From NCBI GenBank assembly GCA_030867875.1, contig JAOWCC010000237.1, positions 8,367,713 through 8,431,712 on the forward strand: a stretch of 64,000 bases of DNA. The letters are read 5' to 3'. This document shows positions 9,927 through 18,047 of this stretch, one piece after another (the first letter of the stretch is position 1; each line of letters begins with the position of its first letter). Below the pieces are notes generated by a model, which had not been told where the DNA came from, searched no databases, and was given only the letters and a program-made list of their open reading frames with translations. A program made the translations under genes and the position numbers. This DNA comes from Actinernus sp. WN-2022. Taxonomy: Eukaryota > Cnidaria > Anthozoa > Actiniaria > Actinernidae.

Positions 9927-10793
9927 GTAGAAGACAAGTAGCAAGGCAAATCAAAAGTAGAAGACAAGTAGCAAAGCAAATCAAAAGTAGAAAGCAATAG
10001 GCATCGCAAATCAAAAGTAGAAGACAAGTAGCAAAGCAAATCAAAAGTAGAAAGCAATAGGCATCGCAAATCAAAAGTAGAAGACAAGTAGCAAAGCAAA
10101 TCAAAAGTAGAAGACAAGTAGCATCGCAAAGAAAAAAAGTAGAAAGCAGTAGGCATCGCAAATAAAAGTAGAAGACAAGTAGCAAGGCAAATCAAAAGTA
10201 GAAGACAAGTAGCAAAGCAAATCAAAAGTAGAAAGCAATAGGCATCGCAAATCAAAAGTAGAAGACAAGTAGCAAAGCAAATCAAAAGTAGAAAGCAATA
10301 GGCATCGCAAATCAAAAGTAGAAGACAAGTAGCAAAGCAAATCAAAAGTAGAAGACAAGTAGCATCGCAAAGAAAAAAAGTAGAAAGCAGTAGGCATCGC
10401 AAATAAAAGTAGAAGACAAGTAGCAAAGCAAATCAAAAGTAGAAGACAAGTAGCAAAGCAAATAAAAGTAGAAGACAAGTAGCAAAGCAAATCAAAAGTA
10501 GAAGACAAGTAGCATCGCAAAGAAAAAAAGTAGAAAGCAGTAGGCATCGCAAATAAAAGTAGAAGACAAGTAGCAAAGCAAATCAAAAGTAGAAGACAAG
10601 TAGCATCGCAAAGAAAAAAAGTAGAAAGCAGTAGGCATCGCAAATAAAAGTAGAAGACAAGTAGCAAAGCAAATCAAAAGTAGAAGACAAGTAGCAAAGC
10701 AAATAAAAGTAGAAGACAAGTAGCAAGGCAAATCAAAAGTAGAAGACAAGTAGCAAAGCAAATCAAAAGTAGAAAGCAATAGGCATCGCAAAT
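9927..10793. repeat. 30-bp tandem repeat array (left arm)
   Basis: About 29 units of roughly 30 bases, in variant types: AAATCAAAAGTAGAAGACAA plus GTAGCAAAGC, a second type ending GCAATAGGCATCGC, and a third with an A-run and GCAGTAGGCATCGC. The plus strand is purine-rich and has few stops in several frames, so long hydrophobic low-complexity open frames appear on the minus strand; these are by-products. The array separates the divergent 83-aa and 196-aa genes. It is 241 bp longer than the mirror array at 12571-13196. Confidence 0.85.
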
Positions 10794-10822
10794 CCACCTT
10801 CCCCAAGAACCACAGATACCGT

Positions 10823-10872
10823 CCCTAGGTACATGTTGAAGATACAGCTACATATATAGATACAACGATACG
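10823..10872 (+). promoter_or_regulatory. Leader/promoter of the 196-aa gene (left arm)
   Basis: The 50 bases before the ATG contain CCTAGGTACATGTTGAAGAT, a TATA-like CATATATAGA and CAACGATACG directly before the start. A diverged copy forms the unpaired centre of the whole palindrome at 11661-11713, and the mirror copy lies at 12492-12541. Reuse of this block suggests a functional promoter or recombination site. Confidence 0.45.
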
Positions 10873-11463
10873 ATGACGAACAAAAAAGTTCTTTCGCCAG
10901 ACCAGATCCAAAGTATCGCTTCGGGAGAGATCGGCATTCGAGAGGCAATACGACTCTATGGCATAGGACAAGGTAGAGCCTACAGAATCCAGAAAGGTTT
11001 GGAAACGCCTCCCACTTCTCCGACTATGCAACCCGAGATCGAAATCCAAAAGCCAACGCAGGATATAGCAATCCTAGATCGTATACTGGAGCTAGAAGAA
11101 AAAGTGCAAATCCTAGAGGAAAGCCAACAATCCCCTATCCTAGAGATGGATGCAACCGAGCCAATGCAGGATGTAGACCAACAAATACTGGAGTACATAC
11201 AAAAACTGGAGACAGATCTAGGCGCTGCAACCCTGCGAGCCGATATGGCAGAATCGAAAACCAAAGGAGTAGTATGGCTATTTGTGCTTCTCGACATCCT
11301 TGCTATATCATCCTTTGCATTCTTAGCGTATCGAACGGAAGAAAAGAGCACCGACATAGGTTCCACCAAATTGAAAGAAGAAAAGAGTAGACACGTTGGT
11401 TCCACCAAATTGAAAGAAAAAAGTAGACCAACCCCACATAGACCACCACTCGAAATGGAATAG
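10873..11463 (+). CDS. HTH / coiled-coil / membrane-anchor protein, 196 aa (left arm)
   Basis: Residues ~6-42 (SPDQIQSIASGEIGIREAIR then LYGIGQGRAYRIQKG) resemble a helix-turn-helix DNA-binding unit of the Hin/transposase kind. Residues 60-125 form an acidic, Leu/Ile-heptad coiled coil. A single hydrophobic segment at 132-154 (VVWLFVLLDILAISSFAFLA) looks membrane-spanning. The tail is basic with two copies of STKLKEEKS-like sequence. The layout would tether DNA to a membrane, but no family is recognised. Only residue 86 (Q here, R in the other arm) differs from the mirror copy at 11901-12491. Confidence 0.6.
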   Translation: MTNKKVLSPDQIQSIASGEIGIREAIRLYGIGQGRAYRIQKGLETPPTSPTMQPEIEIQKPTQDIAILDRILELEEKVQILEESQQSPILEMDATEPMQDVDQQILEYIQKLETDLGAATLRADMAESKTKGVVWLFVLLDILAISSFAFLAYRTEEKSTDIGSTKLKEEKSRHVGSTKLKEKSRPTPHRPPLEME

Positions 11464-11621
11464 AAATTGCCGATGTAGACAACCACAAACGAAGTGCAAA
11501 TGAACACGACATACAGATATAGATGTAGACGACCACAAGCAAAAATAGAAAACAAGTAGCATCGCAAAAAGAAAAAAAGAAAAAGAAATGAGTATAGAAA
11601 ACAAGTAGCATTGCCTAGTAG

Positions 11622-11742
11622 CTTACTAGTATCGTATCGTATTGTATCGTATCGTATCGTCCCTAGGTACGCGTTGAAGATACAGCTACATGCATAAAAT
11701 ACGACGATACGATACGATACAATACGATACGATACTAGTAAG
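11622..11742. repeat. Centre of the palindrome: pentanucleotide arms and 41-nt loop
   Basis: The two arms meet through repeats of ATCGT (11627-11660) and their complement (11704-11737). Bases 11662-11702 are not palindromic. The loop with its right edge (11661-11713) repeats the leader of the 196-aa gene in plus orientation, with about ten changes, but no gene follows it. The centre may be a resolved or unresolved telomere-like junction. Confidence 0.75.
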
Positions 11743-11900
11743 CTACTAGGCAATGCTACTTGTTTTCTATACTCATTTCTTTTTCTTTTTTTCTTTTTGC
11801 GATGCTACTTGTTTTCTATTTTTGCTTGTGGTCGTCTACATCTATATCTGTATGTCGTGTTCATTTGCACTTCGTTTGTGGTTGTCTACATCGGCAATTT

Positions 11901-12491
11901 CTATTCCATTTCGAGTGGTGGTCTATGTGGGGTTGGTCTACTTTTTTCTTTCAATTTGGTGGAACCAACGTGTCTACTCTTTTCTTCTTTCAATTTGGTG
12001 GAACCTATGTCGGTGCTCTTTTCTTCCGTTCGATACGCTAAGAATGCAAAGGATGATATAGCAAGGATGTCGAGAAGCACAAATAGCCATACTACTCCTT
12101 TGGTTTTCGATTCTGCCATATCGGCTCGCAGGGTTGCAGCGCCTAGATCTGTCTCCAGTTTTTGTATGTACTCCAGTATTTGTTGGTCTACATCCTGCAT
12201 TGGCTCGGTTGCATCCATCTCTAGGATAGGGGATCGTTGGCTTTCCTCTAGGATTTGCACTTTTTCTTCTAGCTCCAGTATACGATCTAGGATTGCTATA
12301 TCCTGCGTTGGCTTTTGGATTTCGATCTCGGGTTGCATAGTCGGAGAAGTGGGAGGCGTTTCCAAACCTTTCTGGATTCTGTAGGCTCTACCTTGTCCTA
12401 TGCCATAGAGTCGTATTGCCTCTCGAATGCCGATCTCTCCCGAAGCGATACTTTGGATCTGGTCTGGCGAAAGAACTTTTTTGTTCGTCAT
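11901..12491 (-). CDS. HTH / coiled-coil / membrane-anchor protein, 196 aa (right arm)
   Basis: Mirror copy of the gene at 10873-11463, with the same HTH-like start, acidic coiled coil, membrane segment (132-154) and basic tail. Residue 86 is Arg instead of Gln. The rest is unchanged, so both copies are open and could be expressed. Divergent from the 83-aa gene across the tandem array. Confidence 0.6.
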   Translation of the reverse strand: MTNKKVLSPDQIQSIASGEIGIREAIRLYGIGQGRAYRIQKGLETPPTSPTMQPEIEIQKPTQDIAILDRILELEEKVQILEESQRSPILEMDATEPMQDVDQQILEYIQKLETDLGAATLRADMAESKTKGVVWLFVLLDILAISSFAFLAYRTEEKSTDIGSTKLKEEKSRHVGSTKLKEKSRPTPHRPPLEME

Positions 12492-12541
12492 CGTATCGTT
12501 GTATCTATATATGTAGCTGTATCTTCAACATGTACCTAGGG
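12492..12541 (-). promoter_or_regulatory. Leader/promoter of the 196-aa gene (right arm)
   Basis: Mirror copy of 10823-10872, read on the minus strand, with the TATA-like stretch and the CGATACG block just before the ATG. Confidence 0.45.
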
Positions 12542-12570
12542 ACGGTATCTGTGGTTCTTGGGGAAGGTGG

Positions 12571-13196
12571 ATTTGCGATGCCTATTGCTTTCTACTTTTG
12601 ATTTGCTTTGCTACTTGTCTTCTACTTTTGATTTGCCTTGCTACTTGTCTTCTACTTTTATTTGCTTTGCTACTTGTCTTCTACTTTTGATTTGCTTTGC
12701 TACTTGTCTTCTACTTTTATTTGCGATGCCTACTGCTTTCTACTTTTTTTCTTTGCGATGCTACTTGTCTTCTACTTTTGATTTGCTTTGCTACTTGTCT
12801 TCTACTTTTATTTGCGATGCCTACTGCTTTCTACTTTTTTTCTTTGCGATGCTACTTGTCTTCTACTTTTGATTTGCTTTGCTACTTGTCTTCTACTTTT
12901 ATTTGCTTTGCTACTTGTCTTCTACTTTTGATTTGCTTTGCTACTTGTCTTCTACTTTTATTTGCGATGCCTACTGCTTTCTACTTTTTTTCTTTGCGAT
13001 GCTACTTGTCTTCTACTTTTGATTTGCTTTGCTACTTGTCTTCTACTTTTGATTTGCGATGCCTATTGCTTTCTACTTTTGATTTGCTTTGCTACTTGTC
13101 TTCTACTTTTGATTTGCGATGCCTATTGCTTTCTACTTTTGATTTGCTTTGCTACTTGTCTTCTACTTTTGATTTGCCTTGCTACTTGTCTTCTAC
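12571..13196. repeat. 30-bp tandem repeat array (right arm)
   Basis: Reverse-complement counterpart of the array at 9927-10793, built of the same unit variants but about eight units (241 bp) shorter. The difference shows that the arms have changed since the inverted duplication formed, or that gene conversion does not reach the array. Confidence 0.85.
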
Positions 13197-13242
13197 TTTT
13201 TTTTTTTCTTTTTGTTTTGCTCCATTTGGATACTCGCCTTTC

Positions 13243-13253
13243 TATAGGTATAT
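13243..13253 (+). promoter_or_regulatory. TATAGGTATAT motif before the 83-aa gene (right arm)
   Basis: Identical 11-base motif, 8 bases before the ATG at 13262; mirror of 9870-9880 and matched by 59514-59524 in the second element. Confidence 0.45.
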
Positions 13254-13261
13254 CTCCCACC

Positions 13262-13513
13262 ATGGATATCGAGAAACTTCGTGCTGCTCTACCGTGTTTC
13301 GAACCGTGTGCTATAGCCCGAAATAGGAAGTGGATGCAGGAGGCAGTAGACCATTCGCCAGACGCAGAAAGGTGGGAGCAGGGTATGCTGCGCTTCTGTT
13401 GCCAGCACGAAGCTAGAAAGGCGTGCCAAAGAGAGGGAGTGCCCAACGTTGTCATAGAGAAGATGTCCAAAGAGATAGCCGATGCATATGTTGCATGTAT
13501 AGTGGGCAACTAG
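13262..13513 (+). CDS. Small 83-aa protein (right arm)
   Basis: Mirror copy of 9610-9861. Begins MDIEKLRAALPCFEPCAIAR; family unknown; charged and likely helical in its second half (KEIADAYVACIVGN at the end). Its stop shares CTAG (13510-13513) with the stop of the convergent 871-aa gene. The start is chosen because upstream codons are only tandem-repeat translation and because TATAGGTATAT lies 8 bases before it. Confidence 0.6.
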   Translation: MDIEKLRAALPCFEPCAIARNRKWMQEAVDHSPDAERWEQGMLRFCCQHEARKACQREGVPNVVIEKMSKEIADAYVACIVGN

Positions 13514-16125
13514 GGAGCCTGTTCGAGTGCAAGCCGCATAGCTTTGTTCTTGGTCTTGGTTGCGCCAAGCTGTAGAGTCTGTAGCAGTATAGGTCTCTCG
13601 AGTAGAGCTGGGTTGGTTTGGAGTTGGGCTTCTGCAAATACATTGGATGCATACAAACTCTTTTGGATCTCGAAGGCATACTTCTGGATGCCGCGGTACA
13701 TGTATCTGCCAATGGCTTCCACGCGGAACACGCTATTTGGTGGGAGTTCTTCGAGCTTTGCGCAGTCCCTATTCTTTGGGTTGGGTAGCATTCGCATCCG
13801 TTGTGCGCGATCGTGTTGGTGGAGCTCTTTGTCGACAGCTATAGCTTCTACCCGGAGTGCAGCCTCTTCTTCTTCGACGCACATAGCTTGGAACTGCTCG
13901 CCTACTGTTTTCGGGACATGGAACTTGCCTAGTTTTGCTCTGCGGTAGCCATGGACGCCAAATGGCGTGTCGAAACCTTCGAGGACAAAGGATAGTGGTG
14001 CATACTTCTCTTCGCAGATGTGGAATGGATGGCGACCATTGGGTGTTGTAGGATAGTGTGTGGTGGTTCTAGCATTGGACAAGATATTGGCCATACTTTT
14101 CGGTGCCCAGCATAGCATCGAATCTTTTGTTGGCCATCCAGGGTGTGGGCTGTAGTCTGCTGCACTCGAGACCAAGACTGCTAGAATCGTGGAGTCGAAT
14201 GCCTTGGTGGAAGTGGGTGGCAAGTTTTGGAATCCCAATACCTGGATGTGCGCTGGTAGGAAGGGTTGGCTTTGGTCTGTCCACAGGTCGAGTAGCTTCC
14301 TCGAGCTCTTTCTTGTGCGGAAGTCGTGGCTAGCCGCTTCGAAAGGTTCTCGATAGCGTCGAATCCTCTCTTCTAGGGCTTTCTTCCGTGCATCGAACTC
14401 TTCTAGCTGTGTGTGTGCCGTAGCTCGCCGGTCCTCTATCTCCTGTCTTTGGGCATCTTTGGCTGTCTGTGCCTCTTCCCTTTGGCGTGCAATGGTCTCT
14501 CGCCAGTTGTTTTCCTGTAGTAGCAAGGCTTCTTCGGCCAGCTTTGCTTGGCGGTCGTGGGTCGATAGAAGGCATACTTCGCGGGTGGTGGGAACCTCTA
14601 GAATTGGAAAGGGTAGCAGCCTGCGGTTTCCATTCCACACCTTTCGATTCCATCTCCAGCGCACGAACTCGGTATCTGCCAATGGTCGAGGATCCGTGTT
14701 TGGCTCCAATTCTGCAGCATTGTGTCGTGCGAATGGGGTTTTGCTGCATGCTAGGTAGGTTCCACCCTCGAGCTTCTTGTAGGTTTGCAGTGTGGTGTGG
14801 ACTCCTTCTTCGTCTTGGTCTAGGACCACAGCATGTATTGGTAGCCCAACGAATCCGAAGGCAGACACCCACAGTGGTAGGTAGCTATTTTCGAGGACTT
14901 CGAAGTCCTGGTCCTTGTAGGTTTTGTATACCCCACAGAGGCGGCCAGTGCCGGTGTTTCCCCAATAGATTGCGTATAGGGTCTTGGTTTGCTTCGATAG
15001 CAGTATGGTGTTGCAGTGGATTGCCGATGCCAGAGCCGTCCACTGTGCTGCCAAGGGTTGTACCCAGAAGAGAGGTTTCTCGCGGTTGCGCGATAGAGCG
15101 AGTACGTGTTCCACAGCTCCGCGTGCGGCATCCAAACAGGCTTTCTCTGGCAATAGGCCGTACAGAGAGACCTCGATTCGACAGATGCCACGAGCTTGTA
15201 TCTCTGGGTTGGCAAATGTTTCCCCAAGGCGCTTGTCTGGGCATTTGCAATAGTTGGCTACGTTGTTGCCTAGAGTTTCCTGTACGCCTGCACATTCTAG
15301 CTGGCACACATATTTGTTGTAGTACTTGCCACGCCACAACGAGCCACATGTGGGATTGCCAAGTAGGAAGGATAGACAGTTTTTGCCTACAGTGCTCTCG
15401 TTGGGAAGGATCCTGTCTGGTATGTCCTCTTCGTACATGTCTGGTGGTAGGAAGTCGTGCTCGAGCACAAGGTGGTCCAGCAGTATCTGTCTGTCTAGGC
15501 ATCCCGAGAAATCCTGTGTAGCATCCAAAGCGTAGAGTCCCACACCATCCAGACGTAGATCTCGGAGGAAATTGGGTAGGCGAACGAAGAGTTCTTCCAG
15601 CTGGATATCGGCGACATCGACTTTTGCAACTACAATGGCAGCTGGTGTCGAACTGTTTGGATTTTTTCCACAATAGACATCCAATACGTGGGAGTCTTGG
15701 TCTAGGATCCCCAGAACCGTTTCTCGGTATAGCGAATGGCCTCGACCTTCGTAGGGGCAAGTTGCCACAATGCGCACGTGCAGAGTTGTTGGGAGTCCTG
15801 CAGATGTTGCATGCGCACGAATGTTGGCAAGGAAGGCTTTTGCCACTGCCCCTGCTGCCGATACTGCGCTCCCTCCGGCACGAGTGCGAGATACTTGGGA
15901 GTTGGAGAGCAGGCCCCATAGGTAGATATCGTCGACAAAGACATCGGAGACTGGCTGCAACTCGGTGCGTAGTTTGTCTGGGCGGTCGGTTGGAAGGTAG
16001 TCCACTTCTGCGATGTCGGAAGCGAGGTTTCCTTCGAAGACATTCTGCAGCAGTACGTGTCGGTCTGTGCGCTCGCCAACGGAGCGGAGGCCCATGTCTG
16101 CAGCGGATGCGTACTTCTGTGCCAT
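13510..16125 (-). CDS. Putative replication-initiator-like protein, 871 aa (right arm)
   Basis: Mirror copy of 6998-9613 with no amino-acid difference that I can see: DATQDFSG (201-208), STVGKN (244-249), YYNKYVCQLE (268-277), CRIEVSLYG (315-323) and the coiled coil at about 525-595 are all kept. Two intact, identical copies of a 2.6-kb gene in one decayed neighbourhood point to recent insertion or ongoing conversion. The Rep-like role is inferred from motif order only; an unrelated nuclease or capsid-associated function is possible. Confidence 0.6.
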   Translation of the reverse strand: MAQKYASAADMGLRSVGERTDRHVLLQNVFEGNLASDIAEVDYLPTDRPDKLRTELQPVSDVFVDDIYLWGLLSNSQVSRTRAGGSAVSAAGAVAKAFLANIRAHATSAGLPTTLHVRIVATCPYEGRGHSLYRETVLGILDQDSHVLDVYCGKNPNSSTPAAIVVAKVDVADIQLEELFVRLPNFLRDLRLDGVGLYALDATQDFSGCLDRQILLDHLVLEHDFLPPDMYEEDIPDRILPNESTVGKNCLSFLLGNPTCGSLWRGKYYNKYVCQLECAGVQETLGNNVANYCKCPDKRLGETFANPEIQARGICRIEVSLYGLLPEKACLDAARGAVEHVLALSRNREKPLFWVQPLAAQWTALASAIHCNTILLSKQTKTLYAIYWGNTGTGRLCGVYKTYKDQDFEVLENSYLPLWVSAFGFVGLPIHAVVLDQDEEGVHTTLQTYKKLEGGTYLACSKTPFARHNAAELEPNTDPRPLADTEFVRWRWNRKVWNGNRRLLPFPILEVPTTREVCLLSTHDRQAKLAEEALLLQENNWRETIARQREEAQTAKDAQRQEIEDRRATAHTQLEEFDARKKALEERIRRYREPFEAASHDFRTRKSSRKLLDLWTDQSQPFLPAHIQVLGFQNLPPTSTKAFDSTILAVLVSSAADYSPHPGWPTKDSMLCWAPKSMANILSNARTTTHYPTTPNGRHPFHICEEKYAPLSFVLEGFDTPFGVHGYRRAKLGKFHVPKTVGEQFQAMCVEEEEAALRVEAIAVDKELHQHDRAQRMRMLPNPKNRDCAKLEELPPNSVFRVEAIGRYMYRGIQKYAFEIQKSLYASNVFAEAQLQTNPALLERPILLQTLQLGATKTKNKAMRLALEQAP

Positions 16126-16167
16126 GTTGGTTGGTTGGTGGAGTAGTAGAAAAGTATGTTCCCAATA

Positions 16168-16175
16168 CTTATATA
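16168..16175 (-). promoter_or_regulatory. TATA box of the 871-aa gene (right arm)
   Basis: TATATAAG on the minus strand, 43 bases before the ATG at 16125; mirror of 6948-6955. Confidence 0.55.
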
Positions 16176-16260
16176 TTCCCATTTGTTCAACACGTATCTT
16201 GCATACGTTCCAACTACATACGCTTTCCTTGGTGTGGCACAAAAAAAAAAAAGAAGTGCT

Positions 16261-16638
16261 CTACTGTTGGTTGTAGGTCTCCAGAAAAAGGTAGTTGAAA
16301 CAGGGTAGTTGAAACCCAAACACATCGGGGACGGATTTTACAGCATTAAGATCACCATATTCGCTGGCGTAGAGAAGAGAAAAGCTATCGTCGATGGGGC
16401 TTGCGGAAATACCGAAAGTTCGAGCCAATTCGTCTCGATCGTCGTCACTATGAGTAGACCTCAAACCAAAGCATAGTGCTAGTTTACGGAACACTTGGTC
16501 TACGTTTTTGTAGCGCGCGAGAGATGCGGCATCGTTTAGGCGTTTCGATGTCCTTGAGAGGCTTGCGAATGACCAAGGATCTGCATGCTCTACGATCTTA
16601 GTCAGAATTTCTAGAGGGAGGCACGATATATAATCCAT
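16261..16638 (-). CDS. F-box/ankyrin protein, shorter truncated copy (right arm)
   Basis: Same F-box-like start as the left-arm gene at 6376, but 109 bp are missing between two copies of the ankyrin-encoding word AAGTGGCTCAT. This removes one repeat, changes the frame and ends the protein at 125 aa. Probably non-functional as an ankyrin protein. It shows that this gene is dispensable for the element. Confidence 0.5.
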   Translation of the reverse strand: MDYISCLPLEILTKIVEHADPWSFASLSRTSKRLNDAASLARYKNVDQVFRKLALCFGLRSTHSDDDRDELARTFGISASPIDDSFSLLYASEYGDLNAVKSVPDVFGFQLPCFNYLFLETYNQQ

Positions 16639-16751
16639 AGTGGAAGAGATCGATATAACTATATGTAATCATATCTCTAATAGGATTATCAAGTTGGATT
16701 TTACGTACAAGAATGTCTAGTGACACTTTGAATGACCCTTAGTTACCCCCT

Positions 16752-16884
16752 AGTAGTATAGTCGGGATTAAAATGATACAACTTTTTGTTGCACAACAAA
16801 ACTCAAAAGTGAATTTCTGAATTCGACTTTTGAGTTTTGTTGTGCAAGAAAAAGTGGTATCATTTTAATCCCGACTATACTACT
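16752..16884. repeat. Right terminal hairpin (133-bp palindrome)
   Basis: Exact mirror of 6130-6262. The outer arm has the same sequence version at both ends (ACCACTTTTTCTTGC reading inward), and the inner arm has the variant (ACAACTTTTTGTTGC), so both hairpins are in the same flip state. Confidence 0.85.
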
Positions 16885-16889
16885 GTTGT
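16885..16889. repeat. Right target-site duplication GTTGT
   Basis: Matches 6125-6129 exactly and directly follows the element end CTATACTACT. Confidence 0.85.
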
Positions 16890-17517
16890 TGATTCTGTAA
16901 GTTGTTGAACTCTTCACAGCCTCAATCAAATCATCCCAGATGTGTATCGTAGAATGGCCTGTGTTGTCTTCGATTACACAATCCTCCTTGACATGACCTT
17001 TGTCGCCATTTCGTTTGACAACTTCTTTGGGCGGCAAGTCACCAAGAGTGAGGACTCCTTCCACATTGACGGACTGGTTGCGTGATAACTGGCTCATTTG
17101 GTTTAGTGTGATGCTTGTGGCACTTGTAGTAGGAGCATTGCTGCCAGCAGGGAGGGCTCCTGGTTTGCTTTCAAACTTAACATCAGATGTATTTACTGGC
17201 ATAATTGTTGACCAATCGTTGACATATATCTGACCATCTTCTTTCTCTGTAACATTTACAATCTTCAATGGGCTGCCAATGTTTTGATGGTGCATAACTT
17301 CTTCATGGGTCTTTTTATCAAAACCTACCAATCTTCTATACTTCGTTGGAGAGGTTTGCAACTGACATTCATACCATAGGCGTTTGGTACGCTTTGAATT
17401 TTTTAAAGGTGACAGGGAATGCACATACCCTGGTTCAGTATCTGCAAATGATAGTAATAATACATGTTTAAGAGGTACTATAGATACAGAGCAAGGGTTG
17501 ATCATAAGGACAGTCAC
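16885..17517 (-). pseudogene. RPA-like protein, N-terminal part (split by insertion)
   Basis: The upstream half of the single-strand-binding protein whose C-terminal half is at 5669-6129. It contains KRLWYECQLQTSPTKYRRLV, then a second strand-rich domain (VNVEGVLTLGDLPPKEVVKR, then CVIEDNTGHSTIHIWDDLIE) that looks like an OB fold. A splice acceptor CATTTGCAG precedes DTEPGYVHS near 17443, so the ORF start at 17517 is probably intronic. The insertion point is after YRINN. It is transcribed in the same direction as the helicase at 18048-19787. Confidence 0.65.
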
Positions 17518-18047
17518 TCTTTTTTATGAAGGTTAAAAACTTTAACTTTTCACACCACATGTTACATTTTGTAACCTGTATGTACATCATGAAAGAGATA
17601 TATTCTGTCATAATTACATGGAATCAGTGGCAGCTCCAGGGGAATCCATCCCCCGTTCTGACACAAATCATGTTAATTTTCACTAGTAAAATGTAATTGG
17701 CTTGGTACTTGGCATTTTTGGAAGTCTTCTTAAGAAAATGCTGGATCCATCCCTTGGAATGATAAATACCTTTGTGCTTGTTTGGACTTGACATTCTCTT
17801 CCTAAAAAGAGACAAATATTTTAGTTATAAAAAAAACCTGTATTAGTATTAGTGTCTGTATTCGTATTAATAGTTCCATATTTAATACAATTATGAAGAT
17901 CAGAGAAAAAACATACCTGTATTATTTATATATACACAAACTATGTTCCAAAGTGGGAGTGCCTCCAAGCAAGTAGGAGGCAACATTGAACAAAATAACT
18001 ATGACTTAAAAGCTACAAATTAACACTCTGTTAGATGTAGTTTAGGG
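17518..18047. other. Gap between RPA-like and helicase genes
   Basis: AT-rich sequence with no convincing frame. It probably holds an intron or spacer of the Helitron-like unit, since an acceptor site lies just downstream in the minus direction. Confidence 0.3.

Larger units (their letters stand above)
6130..16884. mobile_element. 10.75-kb palindromic hairpin-ended element (inverted dimer)
   Basis: The element is bounded by AGTAGTATAG...CTATACTACT and a 5-bp GTTGT duplication. The two halves (6130-11661 and 11703-16884) are reverse complements of each other almost throughout; only a 41-nt loop at 11662-11702 is not paired. Each arm carries the same gene set in mirror order: truncated F-box/ankyrin gene, 871-aa Rep-like gene, convergent 83-aa gene, tandem array and 196-aa gene. 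The arms differ by a 109-bp deletion (right), 241 bp of array length and at least one amino-acid change, so it is not an exact copy. The 5'-AG ends recall Polinton/Maverick-type ends, but those make 6-bp duplications and are not palindromic overall. The simplest inference is a linear hairpin-ended DNA integrated as a head-to-head dimer. Confidence 0.85.

Noticed and set aside
9927..10793. CRISPR-like array
   Set aside because: Units are contiguous variants without unique spacers, and the context is an animal genome.
9797..10806. Long hydrophobic minus-strand frames (for example repeated LLLVFYF/ATCLLL-like stretches), mirrored at 12558-13326
   Set aside because: They are translations of the 30-bp tandem array in a stop-poor frame; composition is pure repeat and the true 83-aa start lies downstream.
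6130..16884. Palindrome as a plain assembly duplication
   Set aside because: Arms differ by 109 bp, 241 bp and single substitutions, the loop is unique and the flanks carry a TSD. It cannot be fully excluded without reads.
6124..16890. Polinton-like 6-bp target duplication
   Set aside because: GGTTGT on the left against GTTGTT on the right; only five bases match in the correct register.
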